Shown: positions 24,065 through 32,859 of the stretch, piece by piece | How the letters are laid out: every line of letters begins with the position of its first letter | Numbering within the stretch: the first letter of the stretch is position 1 | Source: Bordetella parapertussis | Lineage (GTDB): Bacteria > Pseudomonadota > Gammaproteobacteria > Burkholderiales > Burkholderiaceae_B | Reading direction: 5' to 3' | DNA: 58,949 nucleotides | Assembly: GCA_945903445.1 (NCBI GenBank) | Contig: CAMDNZ010000017.1 | Span: 1-58,949, forward strand | Position numbers and translations under genes: made by a program | Notes under the pieces: generated by a model | What the model was told of the DNA's origin: nothing | Database searches by the model: none | What the model saw: only the letters and a program-made list of their open reading frames with translations

Positions 24065-25618
24065 CTAGCGGGGGCGAATCAGATGGCGGCGGCGTAGCCC
24101 GCACAAGATCAGCATGCCAAAGTAAACCGCAGCGCTCGATGCGACGACCACCGCCAAGGTGGCGGCGCGCCGCCACGGTTGTGCGCCCAGGGCGTACCAA
24201 TCCACTCGAAGCTCGACCGCCCACAGCAGGCCCGCTAAGGCAAGCAAAGCAGGCATCAGTCGCAGGACGAACATCCCCCAACCTGGGGAAAATGCGAATA
24301 AGCCGCGATACAGCAGGCCACCCAGCAAGAGCAGCGCATTGGCGCATGCACCGATCCCGATGGCCAGGGCCAGACCGGCGTGCGCAAGCAGTGGAACGAA
24401 CACGAGGTTCAAGCATTGGGTCAGAATGAGCACGCCAATGGCGATCTTGACCGGCGTGCGAATGTCTTGTTTCGCATAGAAGCCTGGCGCGAGAATCTTG
24501 ATCGACAGTAAGCCGACCAATCCAGCCGAGTAGGCCATGACGGCCAATTGAGTCTGACTGGCGTCGGCCGCGGTGAAAGCGCCGTAATTGAACAGTGTAG
24601 CCACCAGGCCATCGGCAAGCATGGCCATGCCTAGCGCTGCGGGCAGGCCCAGCAGCAGGGTCAGACGCAGACCCCAGTCGAGTAACCCGCTATAGGCCGT
24701 CTGATCGCCTTTGGCGTGCGCCGCCGACAGGGTCGGCAAGAGTACAGTGCCAAGCGCCACGCCCAACAGGGCGGTCGGAAACTCCATCAACCGATCGGCG
24801 TACGACAACCACGTCACGCTGCCCGGTGCCAGCCATGTGGCGATGTTGGTGTTGATGAGTAGCGACAACTGGGCGACCGAAACACCCAATGTGGCAGGGG
24901 CCATTTGACGCAACACGCGCTGCACCAACGGATCGCGCCATGCGCGGCGTATATCGAGTGAAGCGCGAGGGGCCAAACCCAGCTTCGCCAGGGCGACCCA
25001 TTGCACTGCCAACTGGGCGATGCCTCCGGCCATGACGCCGACGGCCAGCGCATAGATGGGTGGATCGAAGTGCGGTGCCAACCAGATGCACCCACCAATC
25101 ATAAAGAGATTAAGCAGAACCGGCGTGAACGCGGGCACGGCGAATTTGCGCCAGGTATTCAAAACGCCCGAGGCGAAGGCCACCAGCGACATGCAGACGA
25201 TGTAGGGAAACATGGCGCGCGTCATCCACACTGCGGCATCGAATTGCGCCGAATGTTCGGCTTGGCGCATGCCGCTGGCCATGGCCGAGACGACCCAGGG
25301 GGCGGCCAGCACGCCAATCAGGGTAATGACCATCAGCGCGGAGGTCAGCACCAGGGCAATTCGATCAAGCAACTGGCGCACGGCCTGGTCGTCGTGATCG
25401 TTACGCGCCGCGCCCAGTATCGGTACGAACGCCTGCGAGAACGCGCCTTCGGCGAACAATCGGCGCAACAGGTTCGGAATGCGAAAAGCGACCCAGAAAG
25501 CGTCGGTCAGCGGACCGGCGCCGAAGGCACGGGCCACCAGAATGTCGCGAACCAGACCGGTCACGCGAGAAAGCAGGGTCAGGCTGCTGATGGTGGCAGC
25601 CGATCGAAAAAGCGTCAT
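24065..25618 (-). CDS. murJ: lipid II flippase MurJ
   Basis: MurJ moves lipid II across the inner membrane for peptidoglycan synthesis. The 517-residue polytopic protein begins MTLFRSAATISSLTLLSRVT, then GLVRDILVARAFGAGPLTDA and FRIPNLLRRLFAEGAFSQAF, the strongest MurJ signature, and continues through about 14 membrane helices. Length is normal. It sits upstream of fecR and rpsT on the same strand; rpsT and murJ are commonly close in betaproteobacteria, so fecR looks like an addition. Confidence 0.96.
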   Translation of the reverse strand: MTLFRSAATISSLTLLSRVTGLVRDILVARAFGAGPLTDAFWVAFRIPNLLRRLFAEGAFSQAFVPILGAARNDHDDQAVRQLLDRIALVLTSALMVITLIGVLAAPWVVSAMASGMRQAEHSAQFDAAVWMTRAMFPYIVCMSLVAFASGVLNTWRKFAVPAFTPVLLNLFMIGGCIWLAPHFDPPIYALAVGVMAGGIAQLAVQWVALAKLGLAPRASLDIRRAWRDPLVQRVLRQMAPATLGVSVAQLSLLINTNIATWLAPGSVTWLSYADRLMEFPTALLGVALGTVLLPTLSAAHAKGDQTAYSGLLDWGLRLTLLLGLPAALGMAMLADGLVATLFNYGAFTAADASQTQLAVMAYSAGLVGLLSIKILAPGFYAKQDIRTPVKIAIGVLILTQCLNLVFVPLLAHAGLALAIGIGACANALLLLGGLLYRGLFAFSPGWGMFVLRLMPALLALAGLLWAVELRVDWYALGAQPWRRAATLAVVVASSAAVYFGMLILCGLRRRHLIRPR

Positions 25619-25666
25619 GGTGTTCAGTGTGTGCGGTGGCGGGTGAGGCTGCCACCGCAGAAAAGA

Positions 25667-26425
25667 CTATTTGGGCGGCATGCGAATGGCGCCATCCAAA
25701 CGAATGGTCTCGCCGTTGATCATTTCGTTGGTGACGATGCTGTGAACCAGCTTGGCGTAATCTTCGGGGCGGCCCAGGCGCGAAGGGAAGGGAATGCTGG
25801 CCGCCAACGAATCCTGAACGTCCTGCGGCATGCCAAAGACCATGGGTGTGCCGAATATGCCTGGCGCGATGGTCACGCATCGAATGCCGCTGCGCGCCAG
25901 ATCGCGTGCGATGGGCAGCGTCATGCCAACCACGCCCGCCTTTGAGGCGGCATAGGCCGCTTGTCCGATCTGGCCGTCGAAGGCGGCCACCGACGCGGTA
26001 TTGATCAACACGCCGCGCTCGCCGGTATCCAGCGGCGCATTGGTGCTCATGGCCTCAGCGGCCAGGCGCATCATGTTAAAACTGCCGATCAGGTTGACGG
26101 TAATGACCTTGGCGAACAGCCCGAGGTCGTGTGCGCCGTTTTTACCGACGATCTTGGCAGCCGGGGCAATGCCTGCGCAATTCACCAGTCCATAAAGCAG
26201 GCCAGTTCGTGTCGCGGCGGCAACCACCGCCCGGCCGTCGTCTTCCTGCGTTACATCGCAATGCACATAGGTTTGACCGCGTTCGGCCGCTAGGGTTCGG
26301 CCGGCTTCGTCTTGCACGTCGGCGATGACGACTCGGGCACCGTGATCGACCAGCATCTGCACCGTACCGGCACCCAGGCCGGACGCGCCGCCAGTGACGA
26401 TGAAAACTTTATCCTTGATTTCCAT
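25667..26425 (-). CDS. short-chain dehydrogenase (3-hydroxyacyl-CoA dehydrogenase type 2-like)
   Basis: A 252-residue SDR enzyme with the NAD-binding TGGASGLGAG, the NCAG element, catalytic YxxxK in AAYAASKAG, and IAPGIFGTPM after it. The pattern resembles the type 2 3-hydroxyacyl-CoA (HSD17B10-like) dehydrogenases, which oxidise short-chain or branched 3-hydroxyacyl-CoA with NAD. Substrate is inferred only. It follows adk after a 77-base gap on the same strand. Confidence 0.9.
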   Translation of the reverse strand: MEIKDKVFIVTGGASGLGAGTVQMLVDHGARVVIADVQDEAGRTLAAERGQTYVHCDVTQEDDGRAVVAAATRTGLLYGLVNCAGIAPAAKIVGKNGAHDLGLFAKVITVNLIGSFNMMRLAAEAMSTNAPLDTGERGVLINTASVAAFDGQIGQAAYAASKAGVVGMTLPIARDLARSGIRCVTIAPGIFGTPMVFGMPQDVQDSLAASIPFPSRLGRPEDYAKLVHSIVTNEMINGETIRLDGAIRMPPK

Positions 26426-26502
26426 GCAGGGAACCTCTTGAATGAAGTGACTATCGTTCGAGCAAGCGCACCCGTACTCGGGCGGGCGGTGCGTCGAGGT
26501 GC

Positions 26503-27156
26503 TTACGCGCTCAGGGCTTGTTTCAGACGAGCCGTGATTTCGTCGACCGAACCCACGCCGGAAATCTTCCGATAACGCGGAGCGGCGGCGTCCCGATTGG
26601 CCCAGTCGGCGTAATAGTCGACCAGCGGACGGGTTTGTTCGCGATACACCGACAGGCGATGGCGGACGGTTTCTTCGCGGTCGTCTTCGCGCTGAACCAG
26701 GGGTTCGCCCGTGACGTCGTCGCAGTCGGCCACTTTAGGCGGATTGAAGCGGACGTGGTAGCTGCGACCGCTGGCCGGATGCGTGCGGCGACCGCTCATT
26801 CGTTCGATGATGTCCTCTTCGGGCACTTCGATCTCGACCACGAAATCCAGGCCGATGCCGGCGTCCTTGAGCGCGTCGGCCTGCGGCAGCGTACGGGGAA
26901 AGCCGTCGAATAAATAACCGTTCTGACAGTCGGGCGCGGCCAGACGGTCGCGCACCAAGCCGATGATGAGCGCATCGGAGACCAGACGGCCAGCGGCCAT
27001 GATTTCCTTCGCTTCCAGCCCTAGCGGGGTGCCGGCTTTGACGGCGGCGCGCAGCATGTCACCGGTCGAAATCTGCGGAATGTCGTACTGTTGGGTAAGG
27101 AATGTGGCTTGAGTGCCTTTGCCTGCGCCAGGGGGGCCGAGCAGGATTAAACGCAT
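26503..27156 (-). CDS. adk: adenylate kinase
   Basis: Adk balances ATP, ADP and AMP. The 217-residue protein has the P-loop GPPGAGKGT at 7-15, the AMP-binding QISTGDMLRAAVKAGTPLG and DGFPRTLPQADAL, and the long-lid form with GRRTHPASGRSYHV. The lid lacks the four-Cys zinc site. ATG 27156 has TTGGAG upstream; an in-frame start at 27216 would add 20 unlike residues. It lies 90 bases after kdsB on the same strand. Confidence 0.97.
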   Translation of the reverse strand: MRLILLGPPGAGKGTQATFLTQQYDIPQISTGDMLRAAVKAGTPLGLEAKEIMAAGRLVSDALIIGLVRDRLAAPDCQNGYLFDGFPRTLPQADALKDAGIGLDFVVEIEVPEEDIIERMSGRRTHPASGRSYHVRFNPPKVADCDDVTGEPLVQREDDREETVRHRLSVYREQTRPLVDYYADWANRDAAAPRYRKISGVGSVDEITARLKQALSA

Positions 27157-27246
27157 GGGTTCTCCAACGGGAAGATAGTCATTATGATAGGCGGATAGCG
27201 GCCGATTATGCCGCATGTGCCGTCTCTGCGGACGGGCACTGGAAAC

Positions 27247-28011
27247 TTATAACCGATTTGCGAACAGGGCTTGCACGCGAGCCAGATCCGCCGGGGTGTC
27301 TACACCTGCGGCGGGGTGGCCTGCGATGCGATGGACGACGATAGGATGTCCATGTTCCAGCGCGCGGAGCTGCTCGAGCGCCTCGAATCGTTCGAGCACG
27401 CCTTGCGACAATTTTGGAAATTGGCGCAGGAAGCCGGCACGATAGGCGTACAGGCCGATGTGATGCAGAGCGGGCACGCCAGGGGCCAGTGTTTCAGGGG
27501 CTGCCGCCAAGGCATCGCGGGCCCAGGGAATCGGCGCACGCGAAAAATAGAGGGCACGTCCGGTGGCGTCGCACACGACTTTGACGGCATTCGAATTGAA
27601 TAGCGTCGGGCCGTCGGCGACCGGAGCCGCACATGTCGCAATAGCGGCGTCGGGACGGGCCGCCAGACACTCGGCCACCGCATCGAGCAAGGCGGGGTCG
27701 GCCAGCGGTTCGTCGCCCTGAAGGTTGACGACGATTTGTTCGTCGGGCAAAGACAGCAGATCGACCACCTCGGCCAAGCGGTCGGTGCCTGTCGAGTGGT
27801 CGGCGCGCGTCATCAGCGCCTCGAAACCATGCGATTGGGCCGCGCTCACCACGCGCTGGTCATCGGTCGCGATATAGACGCGTTGCGCCCGCGAAGCGCG
27901 AGCCTGTTCTGCCGTGCGCACCACCATAGGTTTGCCGCCCAGATCGGCCAAGGGCTTATCGGGCAGGCGCGAGGAGGCCATGCGGGCGGGGATGACGACA
28001 ATGTATTGCAT
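27247..28011 (-). CDS. kdsB: 3-deoxy-manno-octulosonate cytidylyltransferase (CMP-KDO synthetase)
   Basis: KdsB activates KDO with CTP for addition to lipid A. The 254-residue enzyme has the nucleotide-binding IPARMASSRLPDKPLADLGG, then TDDQRVVSAA, VVNLQGDEPL and FSRAPIPW with HHIGLYAYR, all typical. It is the last gene of a tight five-gene unit, exbB-exbD-lpxK-Trm112-kdsB, six bases after the Trm112 gene. Confidence 0.97.
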   Translation of the reverse strand: MQYIVVIPARMASSRLPDKPLADLGGKPMVVRTAEQARASRAQRVYIATDDQRVVSAAQSHGFEALMTRADHSTGTDRLAEVVDLLSLPDEQIVVNLQGDEPLADPALLDAVAECLAARPDAAIATCAAPVADGPTLFNSNAVKVVCDATGRALYFSRAPIPWARDALAAAPETLAPGVPALHHIGLYAYRAGFLRQFPKLSQGVLERFEALEQLRALEHGHPIVVHRIAGHPAAGVDTPADLARVQALFANRL

Positions 28012-28017
28012 CGAGCG

Positions 28018-28203
28018 TCAGGCGGCGTCTTGGCGCGAAGCCGGTACTGGCGTGGCTTCGCTTTCGAGCAGCACGGGTATCCCGTCGCGGATCGGGAAAG
28101 CCAGGCGCTCGGTACGCGAGATCAGAACGTTGTTGGCGCGGTCGTATTCGAGCGGGCCTTTGCTGATCGGGCAGACCAGAATGTCGAAGAGTCGGGTTTC
28201 CAT
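28018..28203 (-). CDS. Trm112 family protein (YcaR-like)
   Basis: A 61-residue protein (METRLFDILVCPISKGPLEY at its start, then FPIRDGIPVLLESEA) of the Trm112/YcaR family, a small zinc-ribbon-like fold. Only one of the usual cysteines (VCPISKGPL) is present, as in many bacterial members. It is nearly always placed between lpxK and kdsB, but its role there is not settled. Confidence 0.92.
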   Translation of the reverse strand: METRLFDILVCPISKGPLEYDRANNVLISRTERLAFPIRDGIPVLLESEATPVPASRQDAA

Positions 28204-28212
28204 GAGCGGATT

Positions 28213-29316
28213 TTAGTGCAAGTTCGGTCCAGCCATGACCCGGTCGGCGATCCGATCGACAAAATCGATGGGGACGAACCGGGGCGCGACCGGCACCTCC
28301 CAGAAACGCAAGTCGTCCAGGTGGCCGCATTTCACCGCGTCCTTGGCGGTTACCAACACCATATCGATAGTGGCGTCGAATGTTTCGCCACGCCAGTCGT
28401 GGTGGTCGGGCAGGGCACGCGTACCCGCCAGTTCAATGCCTGCGGCTTTCAGCATGTCGAAGAACCGCTCCGGTTGGCCAATGCCGGCGGCCGCCTGCAC
28501 CCGGTGATGGTGCGACCGTGTGGCGATGGCGGCCAAAGACTGGCGCTGTCCAGTCGTCAATTGCACGGCGTCTTCAGGCGTCAGTCGCAAGGCGACGGCC
28601 AGTGGCGGATTCTTATGTGCCGATACAGGGCAGGCGTCGTGCGTGGTCTCGGCTTCCGAGTCGTCGGCGCGGGGGGATGGCACAGGCGCATGGGCGCCTA
28701 GATTGGTGATCACTACATCCACTTCGCTCAGGCGATCGGCGGGTTCGCGCAAGGGACCGGCAGGCATCATCAGGCCGTTACCGATGCCGCGCGTGTCCTG
28801 GACGACGATTTCGATGTCGCGAGCCAAGGCCAGATGTTGCAGCCCATCGTCGCTGATCAGCACATCGACCTCGGGATAGACCTGTCGGAGGGCTTGGGCG
28901 GCCTCGGCTCGGCGCGGATGTACCGCCATGGGGGCGCCGGTCTGGCGGGCGATGAGCGCCGGTTCGTCGCCGAAGCGCGTGGCGTCCAGGTTGCCCTGGC
29001 CCACCCGCGGTACCGGTCCGACTTCGACGCCATAGCCGCGACTCAGGATGCCGGGCGTCAAGCCCCGCGCGCGCAATCCTTCGACCAGCGCGATCACCAC
29101 CGGTGTCTTGCCGGTGCCGCCGACGAACAGGTTCCCCACCACGATGACAGGAATGCCCGGGTGACACGCCATGCGTCGGCCCGACGAATAGGCCTTGCGC
29201 TGATGACGGACGAAGGCGGCGGCAAGTATCGACAGCGGCTTCATCATCCGGGCAAACCAGCCGCGGCGCAGCCATTGACGCATCAGCCAGTCGGCGGCAA
29301 CCGTCCGTCCGCTCAC
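28213..29316 (-). CDS. lpxK: tetraacyldisaccharide 4'-kinase
   Basis: LpxK phosphorylates the 4' position of the lipid A disaccharide at the inner membrane. The 367-residue protein has an N-terminal membrane-associated helix (about 20-36), the P-loop GNLFVGGTGKTPV, SRGYG, and DDGLQHLALARDIEI, all family marks. A disordered insert (about 215-235) is longer than in E. coli. It overlaps the upstream exbD-like gene by four bases. Confidence 0.96.
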   Translation of the reverse strand: MSGRTVAADWLMRQWLRRGWFARMMKPLSILAAAFVRHQRKAYSSGRRMACHPGIPVIVVGNLFVGGTGKTPVVIALVEGLRARGLTPGILSRGYGVEVGPVPRVGQGNLDATRFGDEPALIARQTGAPMAVHPRRAEAAQALRQVYPEVDVLISDDGLQHLALARDIEIVVQDTRGIGNGLMMPAGPLREPADRLSEVDVVITNLGAHAPVPSPRADDSEAETTHDACPVSAHKNPPLAVALRLTPEDAVQLTTGQRQSLAAIATRSHHHRVQAAAGIGQPERFFDMLKAAGIELAGTRALPDHHDWRGETFDATIDMVLVTAKDAVKCGHLDDLRFWEVPVAPRFVPIDFVDRIADRVMAGPNLH

Positions 29317-29726
29317 AGGCCGCTCCGGGTAGCAAAGTCGATCTTCTCCAAGCCCGCGATGCGTGCGGCCTCCATGGCGTTGACCACGTATTGATGGCTG
29401 GCGCGCCCATCGGCGTTGATGGTCAAACTCGAACCTGGATGACGGGCCGCTGCGGCGCGCAGAGCGTAGGCCAGTATGTCCGGCGTATCGGCGTCGATCA
29501 GATCGCCATCCAGTGCGTAGCGACCGTCCTGGCTGATGGCCAGGATTGCACCAGGTGTGGCCGTTTCGGTCGAGGCCGCCTCGGGCAATACCACTTCCAG
29601 ACGGCTGTAGCGGGTAAATGCGGTTGTGCTGGCCAGAAAAATCAGCATGACCAACAAAATGTCGATCAGGGGGATGACATTGATGTCCAGGCCGTGCTCG
29701 GCGTCGCGCCGCCGCCGAAAATTCAT
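29313..29726 (-). CDS. ExbD/TolR family protein of the lipid A operon
   Basis: A 137-residue protein with a single membrane helix carrying the conserved Asp (INVIPLIDILLVMLIFL) and a short periplasmic ExbD domain. Overlaps of four bases with exbB-like (29723) and lpxK (29316) show translational coupling. The pair would power an unknown envelope process; its fixed position next to lpxK suggests a link to lipid A or envelope transport, which is inference. Confidence 0.92.
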   Translation of the reverse strand: MNFRRRRDAEHGLDINVIPLIDILLVMLIFLASTTAFTRYSRLEVVLPEAASTETATPGAILAISQDGRYALDGDLIDADTPDILAYALRAAAARHPGSSLTINADGRASHQYVVNAMEAARIAGLEKIDFATRSGL

Positions 29727-30325
29727 ACGGCCACGCCCAGCCGACGTGCGCAGCGAGTAGCCGTGTTCTCCATCTCGAACAGCAGCGTGTCCACTCGAGT
29801 ACGAAAACCTCGATGCGCGATCAACGCGGGAATGGCGATCAGGATGCCGAAGCCGGTGTTGTAGAGCGCAACCGAAATGCCGCTGGCCAGCGCAGCCGGG
29901 TCACCGGTGCTCGGCGCGTAGCTGCCGAATATCTCGATCATGCCGACCACCGTGCCGAAAAGACCCATCAAGGGGGCCGCTACGGCGATGGTGCCCAGTG
30001 CCTCGATGTGTTTGCTCAGTACGAACGCCACGCCGCGTCCGGCGTCCTCCACCGCTGCACGACATCGTTCGGCGCTGGCGCTTCGCTGACGAACGACTTC
30101 GCTCAGAATGACGCCCAGCGCAGAGTGGCGCGCCAGCTGTGTCAGGGCGTCTTCACTGACAGCTCGGCGCTCGACCATATCCACCACTTGGGCTTCCAGG
30201 CTGTCGGGCGCAACGCGCGGGCGTCGTAACGCCAGACTGCGCTCGACAATGAGCGCAAGAGCGGCGATGGAAGCGAACAGCAGGGGCCAGATGGGCCAAC
30301 CGGCGTCGTGCAACAGGTTCAACAT
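29723..30325 (-). CDS. MotA/TolQ/ExbB proton channel protein of the lipid A operon
   Basis: A 200-residue ExbB-type channel subunit with three membrane helices (about 10-28, 108-130 and 150-173), including APLMGLFGTVVGMIEIFGSY and SVALYNTGFGILIAIPALIAH. It is shorter than the TonB-linked ExbB at 15743 and lacks that protein's N-terminal extension. First gene of the exbB-exbD-lpxK-Trm112-kdsB unit; its promoter must lie in the 596-base gap before xseA. Confidence 0.93.
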   Translation of the reverse strand: MLNLLHDAGWPIWPLLFASIAALALIVERSLALRRPRVAPDSLEAQVVDMVERRAVSEDALTQLARHSALGVILSEVVRQRSASAERCRAAVEDAGRGVAFVLSKHIEALGTIAVAAPLMGLFGTVVGMIEIFGSYAPSTGDPAALASGISVALYNTGFGILIAIPALIAHRGFRTRVDTLLFEMENTATRCARRLGVAV

Positions 30326-30497
30326 GGGGAAAGAGGCGGCGAGCGGCGAGTGCGTCGAGCTGGGACTTTACGGCGTTGGCCCGATCGTTGCAAGCCGGGG
30401 GACGGGCAAGGCAGGCGATCAAATGTTGCTCATGGAACCGCCAAAGGCCCAAATCAAGCCCTTCTCGGCTGCGGGGTGGCGAGTTCTCCACCGTTCG

Positions 30498-30818
30498 TGT
30501 GGATAAGTGAATTGTCCGGTTTCGGGCGCACCGGCCGTGCTCAAAATATGACATTTTGAAGACTTGGCATGCCATGGTATGGCGCCGATGAACAGTGCTG
30601 TCATCCACCTGAAAAATCCGTTGGCGGCCCCGGTTTTACACGCGCCTAGGTAAATTTACGCAAACCGCATACTGTCGGGCGGAGCAATAGCGGGTTGTGG
30701 ATAATCCTGTGCAAAACTTGAGCGCCCAGTGTTGCCCTGGGGTTTCAACAACACGTCAGTCCATTAATTACATTAGCTCGAATTTAAATAAAGTTATTTA
30801 TAATCAATGTGTTGAAAC
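30498..30818. other. DnaA boxes and AT-rich inverted-repeat segment in exbB/xseA gap
   Basis: The 596-base divergent gap (30326-30921) holds no credible gene. It has two perfect DnaA boxes in the same orientation, TGTGGATAA at 30498-30506 and 30696-30704, the second followed by a box-like CTGTGCAAA; a weaker TGTGGACAG lies at 30894. An AT-rich stretch of about 60 bases (30751-30809) is framed by a 9-bp inverted repeat (GTTTCAACA at 30742, TGTTGAAAC at 30810) and contains the dyad TAAATAAAGTTATTTA (30785-30800). A further repeat, CAAAAT...ATTTTG, is at 30542-30558. These are features of DnaA-bound or origin-like DNA; function is unproven. Confidence 0.55.
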
Positions 30819-30845
30819 GAAATCACTGGCTTTCCAGGGTGATTT

Positions 30846-30872
30846 TTGAAAAAGCTACCGATGCGCTATGAT
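30846..30872 (+). promoter_or_regulatory. probable xseA promoter
   Basis: TTGAAA (30846-30851) and TATGAT (30867-30872) are separated by 15 bases, or 16 if the -35 is read as TTTGAA. Start near 30879 gives a leader of about 43 bases. The spacing is slightly short. Confidence 0.4.
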
Positions 30873-30921
30873 CGCACCCCGCCATGTTTTCGCTGTGGAC
30901 AGCCTCAGCCTCTGAGCCCCC

Positions 30922-32310
30922 ATGACGCCTGAATTTCCGCTACCCGACGACGCCGTTACGCGGGACGTGCTGACAGTCAGCCAACTGAATGCCGCCGTTG
31001 CACAAGTCCTGCAAGAGACCTTCGGCCCTGCCTGGGTACGCGGCGAGGTGTCGAACTTTACGTGCGCGGCGTCTGGGCATTGGTATTTCACATTGAAGGA
31101 TGCCGGTGCTGCAGTGCGTGTAGTGATGTTTCGCTCGCGTGCCCAGGCGGTCGGCTTCGTTCCTCGCGCGGGCGATCGGGTCGAGGTGCGGGCTCGTGCG
31201 TCGCTGTATGAAGCGCGGGGCGATTTTCAGTTGCAAGGCGAGGGCATGCGCCGGGCTGGGCTGGGCGATCTCTACGAGGCTTTTCTGCGTTTGAAAATGC
31301 AGTTGGAAGGCGAGGGCTTGTTCGAGGCCGAACGCAAGCGGGTGCCGCCGGCCTTGCCGCGCGCGATAGGTGTGGTTACATCGCGTCAAGCTGCTGCGCT
31401 ACGTGACGTGTTGTCGGCGCTGGCCAGGCGTGCGCCTCAAGTGCCAATCATCGTCTATCCCGCACCCGTGCAAGGCCCCCAGGCCGCCGCCCAGCTGGCC
31501 CGAGCGGTGCAGCAGGCTGGCGAGCGCGGCGAGGTGGATGTGTTGTTGGTGGTGCGCGGGGGCGGCAGCATCGAAGATCTCTGGAGCTTTAACGAAGAGG
31601 TCTTGGCGCGGGCAATTGCCGCCAGTCCCATTCCTGTCATCAGCGGAGTCGGTCACGAGACCGATTTCACGATTGCCGAGTTCGTGGCCGATGTGCGGGC
31701 CCCGACACCGACTGCCGCAGCCGAACTGGCGTGTCTGTCGGTGCACGATTTACGGCGCCGCGTCGAGCGCGAGCGAACCGCGTTACAGCTGACCCAGCAA
31801 CGCGTAATCGATCGGCTGGCACAAGCGCTGGATTACGCCAGCGTCCGGTTGATATCGCCGACTCAGCGGCTGACGCAGCGGCGCGCCGCACTCGATGCCA
31901 CGACCCGCCGATTGGCGCAGGTGTTACCCACTTCCCTGGCCCGCGCTCGGCATCGACTGACTTTGGGTGAAGCGTCGTTGGCACATCGACGGCCCGATCC
32001 GCTGCGCCTGCGCGAGCGAGTGTCGATGCTGGCACGTCGCTTATCGCAGGCGGTGCGACATCAGACTGTGCGCCGTCACCAGCGTTGTGCCTTGCTGGCC
32101 GCCCGGTTAGCGGGACAGGATCCCGCCCAACCGCTGGCGCGTGGTTTCGCCATCGTGACCGATAGGCGAGGAGAGATCGTGCGCGATCCTGCCAGTCTGT
32201 TGACCGACCAACGCCTGAATATTCGACTGGCACGCGGCACCGCTCAGGTGCGCGTGGTGAAGGGCGAGTCGACACGATTGCCCGGCATGGAGCCGGACGA
32301 TCCGGCTTGA
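30922..32310 (+). CDS. xseA: exodeoxyribonuclease VII large subunit
   Basis: XseA is the catalytic subunit of exonuclease VII, which cuts single-stranded DNA from both ends. The 462-residue protein has an N-terminal OB fold (VLTVSQLNAAVAQVLQETFG, then WVRGEVSNFTCAASGHWYFT), the catalytic core with PRAIGVVTSRQAAALRDVL, VVRGGGSIEDLWSFN and GVGHETDFTIAEFVADVRAP, a coiled-coil region and the C-terminal GFAIV segment. The small subunit gene xseB is not here, as usual. Convergent with the DUF192 gene, five bases apart. Confidence 0.96.
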   Translation: MTPEFPLPDDAVTRDVLTVSQLNAAVAQVLQETFGPAWVRGEVSNFTCAASGHWYFTLKDAGAAVRVVMFRSRAQAVGFVPRAGDRVEVRARASLYEARGDFQLQGEGMRRAGLGDLYEAFLRLKMQLEGEGLFEAERKRVPPALPRAIGVVTSRQAAALRDVLSALARRAPQVPIIVYPAPVQGPQAAAQLARAVQQAGERGEVDVLLVVRGGGSIEDLWSFNEEVLARAIAASPIPVISGVGHETDFTIAEFVADVRAPTPTAAAELACLSVHDLRRRVERERTALQLTQQRVIDRLAQALDYASVRLISPTQRLTQRRAALDATTRRLAQVLPTSLARARHRLTLGEASLAHRRPDPLRLRERVSMLARRLSQAVRHQTVRRHQRCALLAARLAGQDPAQPLARGFAIVTDRRGEIVRDPASLLTDQRLNIRLARGTAQVRVVKGESTRLPGMEPDDPA

Positions 32311-32315
32311 TCCGC

Positions 32316-32768
32316 TCAAGGCAGACCGTTGATGCGATTGCCCGCGACGATGCCGCGCTCGGCGAACCATCCCTGATTCATTTCCAAGGCATAACGTACG
32401 GCGCCTTTGGAGCAATGGGGCGTTTCGGTCTGGGGGGCCATATCGGCCAGGTTGGTGATGACGCCATCGTCGGCGATAAACGCGATGCTTAGGGGAATCA
32501 GCGTGTTGCGCATCCAGAAGCACTGTTGATCTGGCGCGTCGAAGACGAACAACATACCGTCGCTGGACGCCATCGCCGCGCGATTCATCAAGCCCGTGCG
32601 ACGGGTGTCTTCCGAGTTGGCGACTTCGGCATGAATGATGTGAATGCCTGCCGATAGTTGTGCGCGTTGGGCAGTCGAGGTGTTGGCCTGAACGGCCATC
32701 GGCACAAACAGACCCAGGGTCAGGGCTGCGGCAGCCCGACGCAATACGGATAAACACAACAGGGACAC
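32316..32768 (-). CDS. DUF192 family exported protein
   Basis: A 150-residue protein with an N-terminal signal peptide (about 1-28, with RRAAAALTLGLFVPMAVQA) followed by a DUF192 domain (HAEVANSEDTRRTGLMNR, GMLFVFDAPDQQCFWMRNTL, then IPLSIAFIADDG). The family is exported and its biochemical role is not known. I prefer GTG 32768, which has GAGG eight bases upstream; a TTG at 32786 is possible. Confidence 0.88.
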   Translation of the reverse strand: MSLLCLSVLRRAAAALTLGLFVPMAVQANTSTAQRAQLSAGIHIIHAEVANSEDTRRTGLMNRAAMASSDGMLFVFDAPDQQCFWMRNTLIPLSIAFIADDGVITNLADMAPQTETPHCSKGAVRYALEMNQGWFAERGIVAGNRINGLP

Positions 32769-32859
32769 GACTATAGCCTCGGCCAATCACTCATTAGAGA
32801 GTCGGAATATACCAGTGCAGCGCACGTAGTGCGTGATCACCTCCCCAGGGCGATTAGGG

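Noticed and set aside
23848..24429. 193-residue plus-strand ORF overlapping the fecR/murJ gap
   Set aside because: Most of it is antisense to murJ and its composition is Arg/Pro-rich shadow sequence; no ribosome site or motif.
30308..30608. Short ORFs in the exbB/xseA gap
   Set aside because: None has a ribosome site, a recognisable motif or a fitting length, so I treat the gap as regulatory.
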